Source: Glycine soja (lineage: Eukaryota > Streptophyta > Magnoliopsida > Fabales > Fabaceae). From it: a DNA stretch of 64,000 bases. Shown here in pieces: positions 1-13,847 of this stretch. The position numbers and the translations under genes were made by a program. How positions within the stretch are numbered: the stretch's first letter is position 1; each line of letters opens with the position of its first letter. The notes below the pieces were generated by a model. That model saw only the letters and a program-made list of their open reading frames with translations, made no database searches and was not told where the DNA came from. The stretch is taken from contig NC_041003.1 in the NCBI RefSeq assembly GCF_004193775.1, positions 46,815,611-46,879,610 on the forward strand, in the 5' to 3' direction.

Positions 1-2323
1 CTGAAACAAATTTTAAAAGAAAAAAATAATGATTATTTTCTAAATACTAAATTTTCCCAGAAAATATGTCGAGTGATATGCATTACCTTATCAAAGTGTT
101 ATAATGAAATCATAAATAATTCATCAAGAGGAATAAATATATAGTTTGTGAGTAACTTATATATATAGCTGTATGCCAGAAAAATAGGAACCACTTAGTT
201 TTTAAACTAAGGAATATAATTATATAGCTATGCAGGTTTATGTATGCGGGATGGCAATAACTATCCCTTTTTTAATTATGTGTAAAACGTCTCTCTGTAT
301 GTTCTCAGCATTTTGGTGGCCACTTCTTGTGCCTCCTTCTTTCTTTAATTAATAATAAATGTTTTGGCTGTTAAAAAAAACAAAAACAAAAAAGGGCATA
401 TTGGGAAAAAAGAATATCTGGCATAAGTTTTTGAGTTGGAAGAAAATGGTAGAAGGGGAATCATCAACTCGTGATAGTGAAAATATGGCCATCGAAAGAA
501 GTGAAGGAGAAGCAACAAAAGGATGTTTAGTTGTGATTTTGGAATGCCTCCAAACACTCCTCACGGGGGCTTTTTAGGCTCTCCTCCACTCTCGATCCTT
601 TCTCGCACCAGCAATCAAACTTTTGTCTTCTTTCTTCTTCTCTCTCCACACGTGCCATCATATATATATATATATACCCTTCTCATCGTATGAGACACCT
701 AATTAAGCTGATTTTCATATTATTATTTTTTATCTTTCCCGCTTGAAAGTGAAATTAAAATGTCATGATTTATATGCTTTTGTTTCGTAAATATGTTACG
801 ATTAACTATAACATGTATACTTGCTAGCTGGAGGTTCCATGCAGTTCTAAGAAACAGATTAAAATCCATTATTAGCTTTGAAACCACATCAATTTTCATA
901 CATAATTATCTCTTGTCTAGCTTCCATATATATCCAAAGCTGTACATAAATTTGACATGGATGTTCACATGATCATGATATGGATTTCTGTATATATAAC
1001 TTGAACTGTGGTATTCAAATCACGGACACTGAAATTACTGTATCCACTTTTTCCTAGTTGCAATTATTAGCTTGTCCAATAAAGAAACGCTCAGCAGATA
1101 TCATAATAGTTTATTATTGATTTCTTTTTTATCTTCATTGAAAAGGGCATCTGATTCTGATCTAAATTTCTTGATTTTGTAAAGATATAACCCAAGTCAC
1201 GTTTACTGTTTAACTAGCCAACTTATGTACACTATGTATAAGTAACAAGTCCCATTAATTAAGAGAAATGATTTGACTGTTATAAACTCAAGTCTTATAA
1301 TTGTTAACACGAGTCAAGTTTTTTATTTTTCATAAGTGAATAAAATTAAAGAGTATAAAGGGAATTTTAACCACTTAACAAGTTGATTGGAATTGAATAG
1401 CTTTTATGCATGGCTTGATTTCTCTGTAGTGTTAACGTTGGATTTACTTCTCACTTGATTCAACATAGGAGTTTGATTCGGAGGAATATATAAATTTTAA
1501 AAAATTTGGATGATGGTGACTTAATTTGCATGATCTCTAGTTAATTATATTTGATTAATTACACCGTAACTAAATTACTTTTAGGCTGGGGACTCTAGAT
1601 CTTATTAAATTGTACTCGTTGGCTTGACTTAGATCATTTCTAAAATAGGTGTATATGTTGAGAGATTGGTCCTTTTATCCTTTGTCTTGTATGGATGTAT
1701 AGAAAATTTATTTAAGAACTAGACTTTGAAGATGTCTGAGGTTTCTTGTATATAAGTATTGGAATACCTTTTCTATTTCTTTTATAATATATTTTTTTCT
1801 AATAATAAAAATTTCTTAATAAAATAAAAAGACTAATTATTCACCAGTTTTAAAAAGATGTATAAGTGCGTACATTTAACTTTAACATAAATTCATGATC
1901 CATTGATTAATTAACATTCGATCACTGATAGTATTGGTTCAAGCTAATCTAGGTAGCAAACTTTTATCTTATTTAACAAATTAGATCTAGTAATCTAACA
2001 ATTGGCAAATGTATTTCTGAAAATTATATCATCTTTTTGCCAATCACATGGACTAAATTACCACATGCTACGTACGTTTCCCTTCCTGTGTTAAGAAATT
2101 AATTAGGAGTCTCTATTAATGTCAAATGTCAATAATTCAAGTAGACTGAAATGCATTGCTGGAAGGAGAAACTCCAGTATTAATTTCACACAGGATTTGT
2201 CTTTTATAAGAAAGGTATGAGATATCCAAACAAAAGGGGAAAAAATGGGATGGGACTCTACCCTGATCATAACTTTTCTTTTAACGGTAATAACACTTAA
2301 ATTAGCATTTCTTTTTTAATCTT
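1..2323. other. AT-rich intergenic spacer, no gene seen
   Basis: Both strands show only short open frames with no recognisable domain and biased composition. A pyrimidine-rich stretch near 580-660, with a CACGTG G-box-like core followed by a short (AT) run, could be part of a promoter or 5' UTR of a gene beyond the left edge, but nothing confirms this. Confidence 0.5.
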
Positions 2324-2831
2324 GACTAAATTATAATTTTGTTCTACTTAATTTCTTAAATTTATAATTTTAATTTCTCTAAATTTTAATTATAACATTT
2401 TGATTTCTCTAGTATTATAAATAGGTGATTTTGATGCTCTTATATATTATTTATAAATAATTATAATTAATTGAGTTATTAAGTTAATTACAAATTAATT
2501 ATTAAAAATTTAATAAAAATATTAATAATTCTAATTCTCCACCATACTGTTCTCTTCTTCTTCGCAAACACTTTTTTCACTTTCATTATCACACACAATT
2601 TCATCGACAACAACACCATATTAGTATTAATAGTTTTTTATTGAATTTTTTTAATGATTAATAATTTTTATTTAATTTAATATTTCTAATAATTACAATT
2701 ATTAGTTAATAATTTATCAAAAAGACTAAAATTGTTAATTTATAAAATTAAGGGATCAAATATTACAATTAAAAATAAAAAGGATCAAAATCATAGATTT
2801 AAAAAACTGGGATCAAAATTATAATTTAACA
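2324..2831 (+). mobile_element. MITE with long imperfect inverted arms and 9-bp target duplication
   Basis: The left arm (GACTAAATTATAATTTTG...) and the reverse complement of the right arm (GTTAAATTATAATTTTGA...) match over roughly 100 bp with substitutions and small indels. The core is AT-rich and has no coding capacity. The 9-mer TTTAATCTT lies immediately outside both ends (2315-2323 and 2832-2840) and reads as a target-site duplication. A 9-bp duplication with long terminal inverted repeats is the usual signature of Mutator-like (MULE-derived) non-autonomous elements. A related, inverted and truncated copy sits at 39,678-40,080. The superfamily call is an inference from duplication length. 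Confidence 0.7.
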
Positions 2832-4226
2832 TTTAATCTTTAAGCTTTGAAGTTCATAGTTGTTTATGGTTTTCCCCATGCTTCCGAGATCAAAGGTTTG
2901 TTCCGCTGAACAAAGACATTCATAATCGTGACTATCTATGGTTTTAGGTAGAAGTAATGAAAATGAAAAGAGTAGATGGAAAGGCATGAAAGAGACTGGT
3001 ATACATGCATCCAAGCATTAGAATGCTAGTATTTTTTGTTGTATAATGAAAATAAAAAAGTTTAAACTTAGAATCTTATGAAAAATAATCCTAACTCTCC
3101 TCATCCAACGTAATATTATTTTGGTCCAAACACACTGAACATGAATGTTGGCGTTAATGATGATTGATGAGTGTATTTAATTATAATGAGCTTATATATA
3201 TAGCAGCCGAGAGATAAGCCGTCCAGTAGTCACAGGATATAGATATAAACATATGATATTTGAATGACAAGGATCATATGATATGATATGTATTTAGAGC
3301 TGTTGGTTCTTGTTGCTTCCGCGTTCCAGTATTGTCACCATTCCACAAGGACAAATCACGTACCCACCTCCATTCACATGCGTGACCATTAATCATCACA
3401 ACAAAACAATATCCTCCATACACATATCCCTGCTCCTACCTTGTCTCTTGCCTTCCATAAAAGTATTTTGTTGCTCTGAACTCTCCTAGAGCCTTTTAGA
3501 TTCCATTAGTGTGCTCAGCTAGTTGCTAGTTTTCCCCTGTGACCCCCAATTTTCCCTCCACAACCTCGAGCACAATGCTTTCTTGGACCCTTATATATGG
3601 ACCATACTCCTTCAGACCACCTTCGTTTATTGTATAATTCATCTATCTATCTCGATTCCTCTATCTATCAATAATAATATTTTTTCAATCATGATTTGCC
3701 GATTAATTAAAGGACACAATCAATAAATTAAAATATTCATAATTTAAAATTGGATTAACTTCTATTATATAGCATTTTTATGACTTCAATTATGTAGTCT
3801 TTGTTTAATAAAAATTAAACTGTTAATATAGAGATTATGAATTTATATATTAACATAATTGTACTTCTTCTTTTTTTTTCGGCACACAATTGTACTTGAT
3901 ACCGACAGGCAATTCTATTTGGATAGAAATTTGATCCTATTAATACATCACATGCATATTAGTATTATACATTATATTGTTAATATAAATTCAAAATGTG
4001 TATATATATATTGATAGTTTATTTTTTATCAACCTATGAAAATAACTTTAACACTTAAATAACTATTTTTATTTGTTAGTAAAAAAAAATTTATAATAAA
4101 GTCAACTTTAAGATATAAAACAGCAAGATATCATCGCGAGGGTAGTTTTCTATGATGGGATTTATTTTATTTTATTTTATCGAAGTTTCCCTATAGTCCC
4201 AAAGGGAAGACATAAGGGCAATAAGG

Positions 4227-4335
4227 GCAATTTGTGATTTTAAGGTATTTATAATTCAATTGAAATCCGATGCTGGAATTCATGGAGAGAGATGAACCGA
4301 TAAGCGCAATTTGTGATTTTAAGGTATTTATAATT
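4227..4335 (+). repeat. Direct repeat, two 30-bp copies
   Basis: The sequence starting GCAATTTGTGATTTTAAGG occurs at 4227-4256 and again, identical over 30 bp, at 4306-4335. Similarity extends a few bases upstream (ATAAGGGCAA versus ATAAGCGCAA). It looks like a short local duplication of unknown origin. Confidence 0.8.
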
Positions 4336-5070
4336 GAGTTTTTTGAGTCATCATATTATATAGATGGGAAGTACCTAATAGTTTTGTTCATTATTAATTA
4401 TTTCAGTCAAAGAATATAATTAATCATTTTTAATAGAATTTCTCAAATCTTTATTTTTATCCACAAAATTCAAATTCCAAGATTTTATTTAAAAAAATGT
4501 AAGTTCAGTTTAACTCAGACATATGATATGTTATATAATTAAGTTTAACTTAAATAATTATGAAAAAATAAATTATTATTTAAAATAAATTATCATATAT
4601 AATAAAATTATTGAACTTTAAAATAATCATTTTGAAAATATATGTAAGGTGAATTCTAATTAGTGAATTAATGATGTGAAAATTTTGTATTATCAATATG
4701 CATGAAAATTAAAGTCTTTATAATTATGCATTTACTTTAATTAAAATATAAAACACATTATGTTTTATGAATTAATTGAATGAGACATATAGCTAAATAT
4801 CAGCCTCATAAAAACACATGGTAACAAAAGGTTATGCTAGTCAATTCCAAACATTGAAGTTAAAGTTAAAAGCAAAGGTAAATATGTACTGACTGGCACA
4901 TCATTGAAAAATTGACAATAAAGAACAGGACTTGGTTGGGCGTGGGATCGAGACTAGCTAGGTCATTATCATGTATTTTGATTTAAATGTATCGTAAATA
5001 TGTGGCACAAAATACAAAATTATACTGGCAAGTTTTTTGTCTTGATAAACAGTGGCATGCTATAATAACA

Positions 5071-5073
<3 letters not shown>

Positions 5074-5151
<78 letters not shown>
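5074..5151. repeat. (AT)n microsatellite, about 78 bp
   Basis: An uninterrupted alternating AT run, the longest in the window. Such arrays mutate quickly and are hard to assemble, so the true length may differ. Confidence 0.95.
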
Positions 5152-5154
<3 letters not shown>

Positions 5155-6455
5155 TAGTGTATATTAACAAGTTTCATAAACAAACATTTGCTAACGTATA
5201 TATAAGATACGAGAGTATGAAAAGAGGAAATCTTAATGATGCAATTTAAATAAATAGTTAAAATTAAATTTAATTACAATACTGTTGACTATTTACAATC
5301 CTGATTAAGTTCGCTAACCTCACGTTTTTTCTATATTTTTCCACTGTGTTCACACAGTTTATTATTAGGTGTGAGCATTTCAACTAAAATAACTCATTGG
5401 CTTTGATTCAGAAACCAATAATTGAGTAAGTAATTAATGTTGCTAAGAATTAAGCTGCACAAAAAACTGCAAGCGCATGCTTGGTGAGGTACACGTGCAA
5501 CATTGATTGATTAAGATTTTCTTAGACTACGAACATAACGAGACGAATAAGAATATTGTAGACAGTAAATGTTATTTTGAATATTTAATAATTACATATT
5601 CAGAATTTAAATTTGAATCTAATAATTATGTTGCAACAACTTATCCAGATAATTTACAAGTGGTTATCATTGATTAAGTTTGTTTACGAATCACATTAAA
5701 TTTACACGGTGTTTTTAAGAATGAAAGAAAATGCATGCACTCCGTTGCGTTATCCCATAGCTCTTATTAACTTCATATTTCCTGTTAATATTGGAGCCTA
5801 ATTAAACCCTTTATAGCTGGAGTGTCCTTGGAGACTTGGAAGAGTTGTTAGTTGCAATAAAGTTGGAGACTGAGAAGATTCTGTTTTGGATTTGAATGTT
5901 TTTACTTACGCATGTTTCATGAACGATGAATATGATATGTACGGTACGCCTTTTGTATGATTGGAGTCATGCATCTACGTATATATAATATGCCGAATGA
6001 TTACTATATCATGCTGCTTAATTGCATAGATTAAAGTGATGCTATTATTTCGTAAATTAATTACTTAAAATTAGTAAATGATATATGATGAATGCGAGTA
6101 ATGTTCAATATTATATATGTGACGTTGCTGACCTGTACGCGTTTTGGTGTCCATTAATTAGTATAATATCATGTGACCAATTGTGACCAGAATGAAACCA
6201 AAAACAGAAACATTTTTTAGGGTCCAATTATGCAGAGAACTCTATTGCTCAATTCAGAAAAGTTTCTCGTGACATTCCAAATTATTTTAAAAATGAATCT
6301 GAAATGTTTGTCTCTATATATGAAAATGAAATCGATAGCAGATTCACACATTTCACAGAGCCTCCATTTTATCTAACTGGCTATACGGTAGATCTGCAGC
6401 ATAATCCAAAGGATAAAATGAATTATCTTTCTGCCTGCCAATATTAATATTAATA

Positions 6456-6468
6456 TTATATATATATA

Positions 6469-6522
<54 letters not shown>
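6456..6522. repeat. (AT)n microsatellite with interruptions
   Basis: Alternating AT tract with two TAATATT interruptions near its left end. It lies in spacer DNA with no adjacent gene. Confidence 0.9.
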
Positions 6523-6524
<2 letters not shown>

Positions 6525-7352
6525 GAGTTTAATTTTCTGTACGCTAGTTATTTTCTCTTCTTATCCCGAACTATTTTGTGTTTGTATCGTACATTAGTAT
6601 GCTATGATTCTTGTTACTTGCGAGATAGCAAAGCTCACGTGAGTTGCACTTTGGAAAAGTACATTCACATGCCAATGTGTGACAATGGAAACAAAACTTA
6701 TTAAAAGTATAAAGTTGAGTGACAAGTGCTTTTGTTGTTCATGGACAGGTAAGAGAATCCGTATGTAGCATAGGCCACAATGCAAGAATCTATCAAGATA
6801 ATATAAACAAGAAAGCCAAACATTTTATTGTATATACATACACGTATCTACAAACGTGAGGAAATGAGTATTGGGGCAAAGGGTGCTCCACGGGTTCAGT
6901 AATTAAGTTTGTAAATTCGACTAACCTGATCCGATTAAAACACATCAATTTAGGTTTAGTCATTGTTCAAGGTTTGAATCCAACTAAATTTGTTCAAATC
7001 TGATCATCTTTAGTTTGGATAATGGGTTTTGTTTTTAAAGTTGCAAATCGATGACTTAATCTATTGGCATGATACTCTTTAAAATTATTATTAATATTAT
7101 ATATATATATATATGTATATATTGTTGTTTAATTTTTTTTAAAGAAAATCTAGGAACAATATGTATTTTGATTGGTAGACCTAACCTAACTAAACTGGTT
7201 GATTCGGTTCAAGTTTGAAAGAAAAAAAATGCATAAATCCTCTCAATCCATATTAAACTAAGAGATGAAATGTGCAACATTGGTCTATCTTAATATAAAA
7301 GGATATTGTAGTTATAATGAATAATTAGGAATGAGACTTACATGTAGGGTCG

Positions 7353-7900
7353 GGGGCAAATGATCAAAAGGAGTAATCTCATTTGAAATAGAGTAATTTT
7401 TAAATTAATATCCAAATAACAGTAATTCATAACAATTTTTACAACTTTTGAATATGAACTCATAAAAATTGATGATTTCGATTTTTTTAGTGAAGTCATA
7501 AAAACTCCAATGATTTTAGTTTTTTTAAATTTTTTTTATATGAAGTTTTAAAGTTTATAACACTTCAAAGTCGTTCTAATTTTTTTAATTTTTAAATTAA
7601 AATTAGTATTAAAACTAGTTTTTTTTAAATTATAACTAATTTAATTTTTTTTATAGTTTTATTAAATAAAACAATTATAAATTAAAATTAATTTAGAGTC
7701 CTTCAAAACTAATTTAATTTTTTTAAAAAAAAATTAGTATGACTTTAAAGTTGTTAAATATTTTACAATTTCTATTTTTTTTAAAAAAGTTAAAGTCATC
7801 AATTTTTTACGATTTTATATCCATAAGTTATAAAAATCCCTATGATTTACTCCTATTTAGGTATTAATTTAAAAATTATCTCCTTTTGATCAAACACCCC
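7353..7900 (+). mobile_element. MITE-like element with inverted terminal repeats
   Basis: The left end (GGGGGCAAATGATCAAAAGG) and the reverse complement of the right end (GGGGTGTTTGATCAAAAGG) match, and the similarity continues inward over roughly 100 bp (TTTTTAAATTAATA, AAAAATTGATGA and similar blocks). The core is T/A-rich with internal self-complementarity and has no coding capacity. No convincing target-site duplication is visible, so the exact ends are uncertain. It is a non-autonomous DNA transposon of unassigned superfamily. Confidence 0.65.
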
Positions 7901-10683
7901 TTGGACCGCTTCCAACAACTTTCGATAAGCATGGAGTTAATTTTAAGAAAAAATAGCTAATGTATTGATAGTATAAATAATTTTATATTATCATTTAATT
8001 ATAACTCAATATATTTGATAAATTTATTAATTTTATAATAATTATTTTAAAATTAACGTTAATTTATAATTAAACGATAATGTAATTTTACATTTCAATG
8101 AATGCATATAATTAAACCCTTATTTTAAACACTCTGATGTATGCTTAATTTTTCATTGAAATATGAACCATTAAAAAAGCATTTTCATAAATATGAGAGG
8201 GGACTGAGGGGTCTAATCGAATTTAAAAATCCTTCTAAAAGCTATTGTCGATCAGTAATACTTTCTGATTTGGTCAAGGTGACATATTACACGGATAATT
8301 GAGCCATTCAGTCTGAAATATTTTTCATGTTTTCTATCTTATAAGTAATGTGTATTACGACACTCTGAAAGATAACTAAACATACCTTTTTTATATATAG
8401 ATTTTAAAAGATTAAATGAAATTTCAAATATTTTTATTTCATTATTTAAAGTTCTAATATTATTAATAATTAGTTACCAATAGTGTTAAAAGTTACATAA
8501 TAAAAAAGGCTTTCTTTAAAAATTGAAATTTATTCACATTAAAATAAATTAAAATATAAAACACATTATTTATCCCAAGTTAATAATAATAAACTTCACC
8601 AAAGGTATTTATAAAGAACAAAATTAAGAAAGTCAAATAAATAAAGCTTGTCGTAAAGTTAAAATTAAGTTTTGTCTATCTCAAGTTTTGAAAAAAAAAA
8701 AAACAGAAGTTATATAATCTCTTCAAAAGTAAATGCACATAAATTGATTTTATTTTCTTTTTTTTCTCTTAGATGGACGTACCCAACTGTTTATCATGTT
8801 CAATGTTCAATGTTCAATGTTGAATTTCTTATCCTCTCGTCTTTCAATTATGCTTTTCTTCCCCTTCTTCCAAACCCATTTATTTTTATTTTTTTCTGGT
8901 AAGAATTCAATCTCAGGCTTTTCAACCGAAGGAGAATAAAAGGGTCACTGCCACTGGTCTTCATATATGTAAACATATAGTTGTTATAGCTAGCTAGATA
9001 CACGTACCCCTACATAGCGCTTTGCTGTTGTGAGTGTGTTCCATTCAGTACAAGGCAATTTCTGCAATTAGATAAAATCTTTGCCCTGTGGACAGCTATA
9101 CCATCTTGTCCTTTCTCTGCCATAATTTTGTTGCCTACGAACTTTAATAACAATATACACTATTAAATCAGCAACTTTGTTTTCTTCTTTATTATTATTA
9201 ATTATTCTCTTTATCTGCAAATTCTAATGCATGGGTCTTTGAAAAGTTGATCGAATCCTAGTATCAGATTTTAACATTGCTGCATGCTGTTATAATGGCT
9301 GCCAAAAGCTCTTCTGTGTTCCAAGTTATTACTGCCTTTAGGTTAGGATAGATTATATATATAAATTGGTCGCTTCTCCAATAACATAGGAAAAATGCAC
9401 CTTCGTGAACATATAATAAATTAATTCAACTTTGTTTAGTATTCCCCTTAAAAATATAATTTAAAATTAACATAAAATGCTTTTATTTAAAATGTAATAT
9501 TTATTAATCGTAATTTTAATGGAAAATGGTACATACGTATTTGTTAACTATTGCAGCCTTAAGATAATGGTTAATTAAAATTGAAAAAATTGAAAAAAGG
9601 GATTTTATAAAATAAAATAATTAATTAAATCATAAACAAATTAAACGAACCGAATTCATACATTACACTTTTAAATGCATTATGCCTAAAGTTTAAATTT
9701 TAATCAAATAAATCAAGTTTTGTATTTCCTACTTGTATAAATTAAGGCTCATTAATTCTTCTCCTTTATAGCTCTAGTAGACAAATTGCAATTAACAGAC
9801 GTTTCAACAAATAAAAAGACATTGCAATGTAAAATGATAAAATACGATTATATATACGGAGCAATAACTATTTAATTAACATCAAATAAGTTAGGATTAA
9901 ATCCATTTTTGGTCCGGTATTAGTTTCATGATTATGTAATTTTGTTTTTTCAAAATTATTATTATTGCACATTTGATTATGTTTCAAATGGAGATGCTTA
10001 TATGAATTGTTTGATCAATGTTGCTTAATTTTTTTAAATATTAGAGTGGATGACATGAGTTACTTATATAAATAACCGTTACTTAAAATATTTATATCAT
10101 AAATAACATATTTCTCAAGTATGGTAGAACACAGAAAATTAAGTTGATTATTCATTTTAATAACTTTAACATGAGAACAAATTTTTGTATAAAATATTTA
10201 AATTTATGATAAATTATATAAGATCCACAAAATTAAGATAAATAACTTATTTATATATTCAACTATGCATTGTAGTTATTCTTAGTGTGCCTTCAATTTT
10301 TTAACAGAAATATCTAAGGTAACCCTAATATATTGACATGACAAATGTCACAATCTAATATGTATGATAACATGACACTTACAATGTGCTAACAATATCA
10401 TAATTGTGCTATTTTGATCTTTAGTGTTACATTATAAGCATAGTGTCATTGCCACATCAACATATGTATTGAATTGTTAAGTCATTTTATATGTTAAACA
10501 TATCAATGTCACATCGTTATTAATGTATTATGTCAACAATTTTCATAAATAAATTGATAATACATTAACAATGAACTAAGAAAATTGTTAAATATTAAAA
10601 GTTTGAAAGATCAACTGTACAATAATTTAACAAAGAATTAAAAGTGAATTTAAGTCAATCAGTTGCTAAGAAAATGCATACAA

Positions 10684-11180
10684 TATATATAGTACACCAT
10701 CTAAGAACCCATTCTTATCCCCTGACTCCAATTTCATTTCATAGGACGTATATATTCATTCAAATTTGTTCCAAGTCTATATTTCGAGTCTACACCTTGT
10801 AGGTAGCTAGGCTGTTACTCATCCGTATTTATTTGATTTCTATAAAAGTAGAACATCTCCTATATATAGTACACCATATGAGAACCCATTCTTATCCCAA
10901 GACTCCAATTTCATTTCTTAGGTCTATATACATTTTGCCTAAAAAAAATAATGATACATAAATATCTCATTATTTAAAATATCTTTCAAATACCTCTTGT
11001 TTCTTTTTATCGATTTTTTACTATCACATTATAAATTTTATCATATCAATATTTTTCTCTCATATAACTTTTTATGCAATGATTTTTTTTTTAAAAAAAG
11101 TTCTATATACTATATACATTCAGATTTGTTCTGACGCTATATTTTGAGTCTACACCTTGTAGAGAGGTTGTGACTCACCC
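10684..11180 (+). repeat. Tandem duplication, second copy split by an insertion
   Basis: A unit starting TATATATAGTACACCAT and ending near GTCTACACCTTGTAG occurs at about 10,684-10,815 and again from 10,861. The second copy is interrupted at 10,934 and resumes at 11,110-11,120, after which it continues to about 11,162. The interrupting segment is listed separately. Confidence 0.75.
10935..11109. mobile_element. Small non-autonomous insertion of about 175 bp
   Basis: It interrupts the second copy of the local duplication. The 11-mer CTATATACATT flanks it on both sides (10,924-10,934 and 11,110-11,120). Its ends are weakly inverted (TAAAAAAAATAATGATACAT on the left, and TAAAAAAAAATCATTGCAT on the reverse complement of the right). 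It has no coding capacity. Comparison with the uninterrupted first copy defines the empty site, which makes an insertion more likely than coincidence. Confidence 0.55.
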
Positions 11181-13810
11181 ATCATGGAGATTCTCTTTCT
11201 ACTTATTAATTATTATCACTCTTCCAGATCCTAGTTCACATACTAATTTGAATGATAAAAGTATGTTTGAATTTCAGGTGAAAAAAATTCAAAATTATGT
11301 TTCAGAATAAAATCAATTTGAGATTATATTTGATTATCCTACAAAAGTATGTTTCACAGTAAAATTTGACCTATAAACTTAATTTTAAAGAAACAAGACT
11401 TGAGATGCTTTTATAATACCTTTGGAAACTTCAATACAAACATGCACCAATAATACCTTTGGAGAAACATGGCTAGTTCATCTGACCAGCACCTTCATTC
11501 TTTTCATTATAGGAAACAATCTGATCTGGTGGGTCTTTTGATCCGCAAAGGTTTGGGCTAGCTGCATCAATATCCATCACAGAATAAATAATAAAATATT
11601 TAACTTCCACGTTGTTTTGGAGAGTTGAAAAACATGCGATACAGACGAAATAAATTTACTGTGCACAGTTATTTTTTTTCATATGACAAAGATTTATTTT
11701 TTTGAAGTATAAGGGTACTTCTGCCATATATAAAGAATAATGTGATCCGAATAACATAAAAAAACATTAATAGTAAAATGTAAGAAAAGACATGAATGAA
11801 TAAGCAAGATATATACAGTGTTGTGGCTTGTGAGGTGTCGTTTGTCCGAACTTGAGAGCTTCTTCTTCACAAGGCTGCAAAATCCACCACAGCAAACAAT
11901 GAAAAGCCTCAAAATAGCAGAGAGAGAGAGAAACACTTGAGCTTATCAGGTCTTTTCTCAGAGAGACATTTCAGCAGTATTTTTATTTTATTTTTATTTT
12001 CAACTGTTTGTGTTTCTATTTGTGAATTTGCGGATAGTATTTGGAGTGGAAGAGATTGTTACGTTATTTGTGTTTTTCATATCTGTGATTTGGTTGCGAC
12101 TGATGCAGTCAGCCCCCACAGGAACAAGGTTTCAAGTCATGGGGCACTGGGAAGAAGAACAGTCACAACTCAACCATTTGAAGATAAGAGGGTTAAAAGA
12201 AATATTGAAAAGGACATCACTCCAAATTTGAAAACCACGAGTCTATAGGGAGTGTCAGGTGAGTGTGAGGTTACAAGAGATCCAGTACAAATAATAGTAC
12301 ACCCCGGCATCATGGAATAGATAATACTAATTATATCTAGTATCTAGTATGATACAAATATATAAAAAAAAAGTATATAAAAAAGCTAGTTTAGTATAAT
12401 AATAATCAAATAATAATAATAATATCTAGTTGGTGCCACAACTATATATTTTTATAATATGAGAATGACTAATATTATATTCTCTAACATACTCCTCTTA
12501 ATACAATTTATCTTTGGTTAGAATTTATGAAAAATTATAAAATTAAGAGTGAGAGTCATTATATAACAAGTAAGACCTAAAAAATTATAATTTTTTTTTT
12601 ATAAATTTTAGTCAATTATAAAAATGATACTCAAAAGAATGTGTTAAAAAGTATGTTATCAACATTTTTTTAATATTATATACATATTTCTAACACAAAT
12701 GATTGATGCAATCATATAAGGTTTCGTTGTGTTTATATAAGTGAAAACGATCTAGTTAATATGAGAATCACTGTTTGATTCCCACTATTGCAAAATTTTA
12801 TCAAACAAACAAAATTAGGGAACACTCGTGATTTGCGACCTAAGACAAAAGAGACATCAAAGTTCAAAAAACACTACTTACATATCAAGTTAAGTTATGG
12901 ATTACAAGATCTTCGTATTTACAATGAAAATTCATATTGCATATGAAAAGTAGATTATGCATTTCAGTTATATTTGTGAAATTTTTTATCAATTGCCTCA
13001 AATTTGCAGATCAAATATAGGTTAAGATGAAGAACATATTTTAATAGGGAGTAACCCTTGGATGTGTGGTTTGGGGTCTTTTGCTCCTTGAATGTATCCT
13101 GATTACGGTACTACGTACTTGTACCTTATATTAATATATATTATTATTGCTGTGTTTTCCCGAAGAACATAAGGGGAAGTGTGCATTTAGAAGGGTATTT
13201 TAGGTACATAGAAAGAAAAGAAGTGTATTAGTAAAGAAGGGGAGTGGAAATAGCAATTATCTCATGATGTTATGGTGGGTTTATTCTGAGGCCCATGAAG
13301 TATAGCCCGGCAACATGGTTCTCCTCTTTTATAATATTATTATGTGCATAACCTCGTACCTCTACATATTCTACCGCGTTGTTGCTGAAAAGTGAAAACC
13401 GTTGTCTTTGAATTCGAGAAACAGTTGCACTGTAGCATGGCCATTGCATGTGGGAGAATGGTGAAGAAAGCAAAAGGATAAAAAGAAATGGAAGGATAAC
13501 ATCAGCACTCAAACCATCGAAAAGATTTCTAAATATTTTGTGTTTCTAATGTTCCTGCTTTGTTTTTTGATATAGAAAAATACTGTATAGCCTGAAATTT
13601 TTCAACAGAATGGCTTTGAAATTTTTCCTTCTTATTGATCCTTTCGGGACAGATCCCCAAACTTAATATACGGGGGCGAAATATTTTTAGTAATAAGTAT
13701 TAAATAAACATTGAATTATAATAATTAAATATATCATATTGCTATCTAAGTTATAGATGACATTTTTTTATCATCAAATTTATCTATAGTAAAATATGCA
13801 TCAAATTCAA

Positions 13811-13847
<37 letters not shown>

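Larger units (their letters stand above)
2832..7352. other. AT-rich intergenic spacer with microsatellites
   Basis: No coding region supported. It contains two long AT microsatellites and a 30-bp direct repeat, listed separately. A less AT-rich patch at about 3290-3490, with a TATA-like CATAAAAG, could be regulatory or transcribed but lacks a recognisable product. Confidence 0.5.

Noticed and set aside
359..577. Lys-rich 72-codon frame on the plus strand with overlapping minus frames
   Set aside because: Low complexity, no family resemblance, and no splice-linked continuation.
11937..12248. 103-codon plus-strand frame with a hydrophobic start
   Set aside because: It lacks an ATG at the 5' end (starts TTG), competes with another open frame over the same bases, and has no recognisable domain.
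13270..13512. 80-codon minus-strand frame resembling a secreted peptide precursor
   Set aside because: Opens with TTG, no in-frame ATG before the hydrophobic part, and no known peptide signature at its end.
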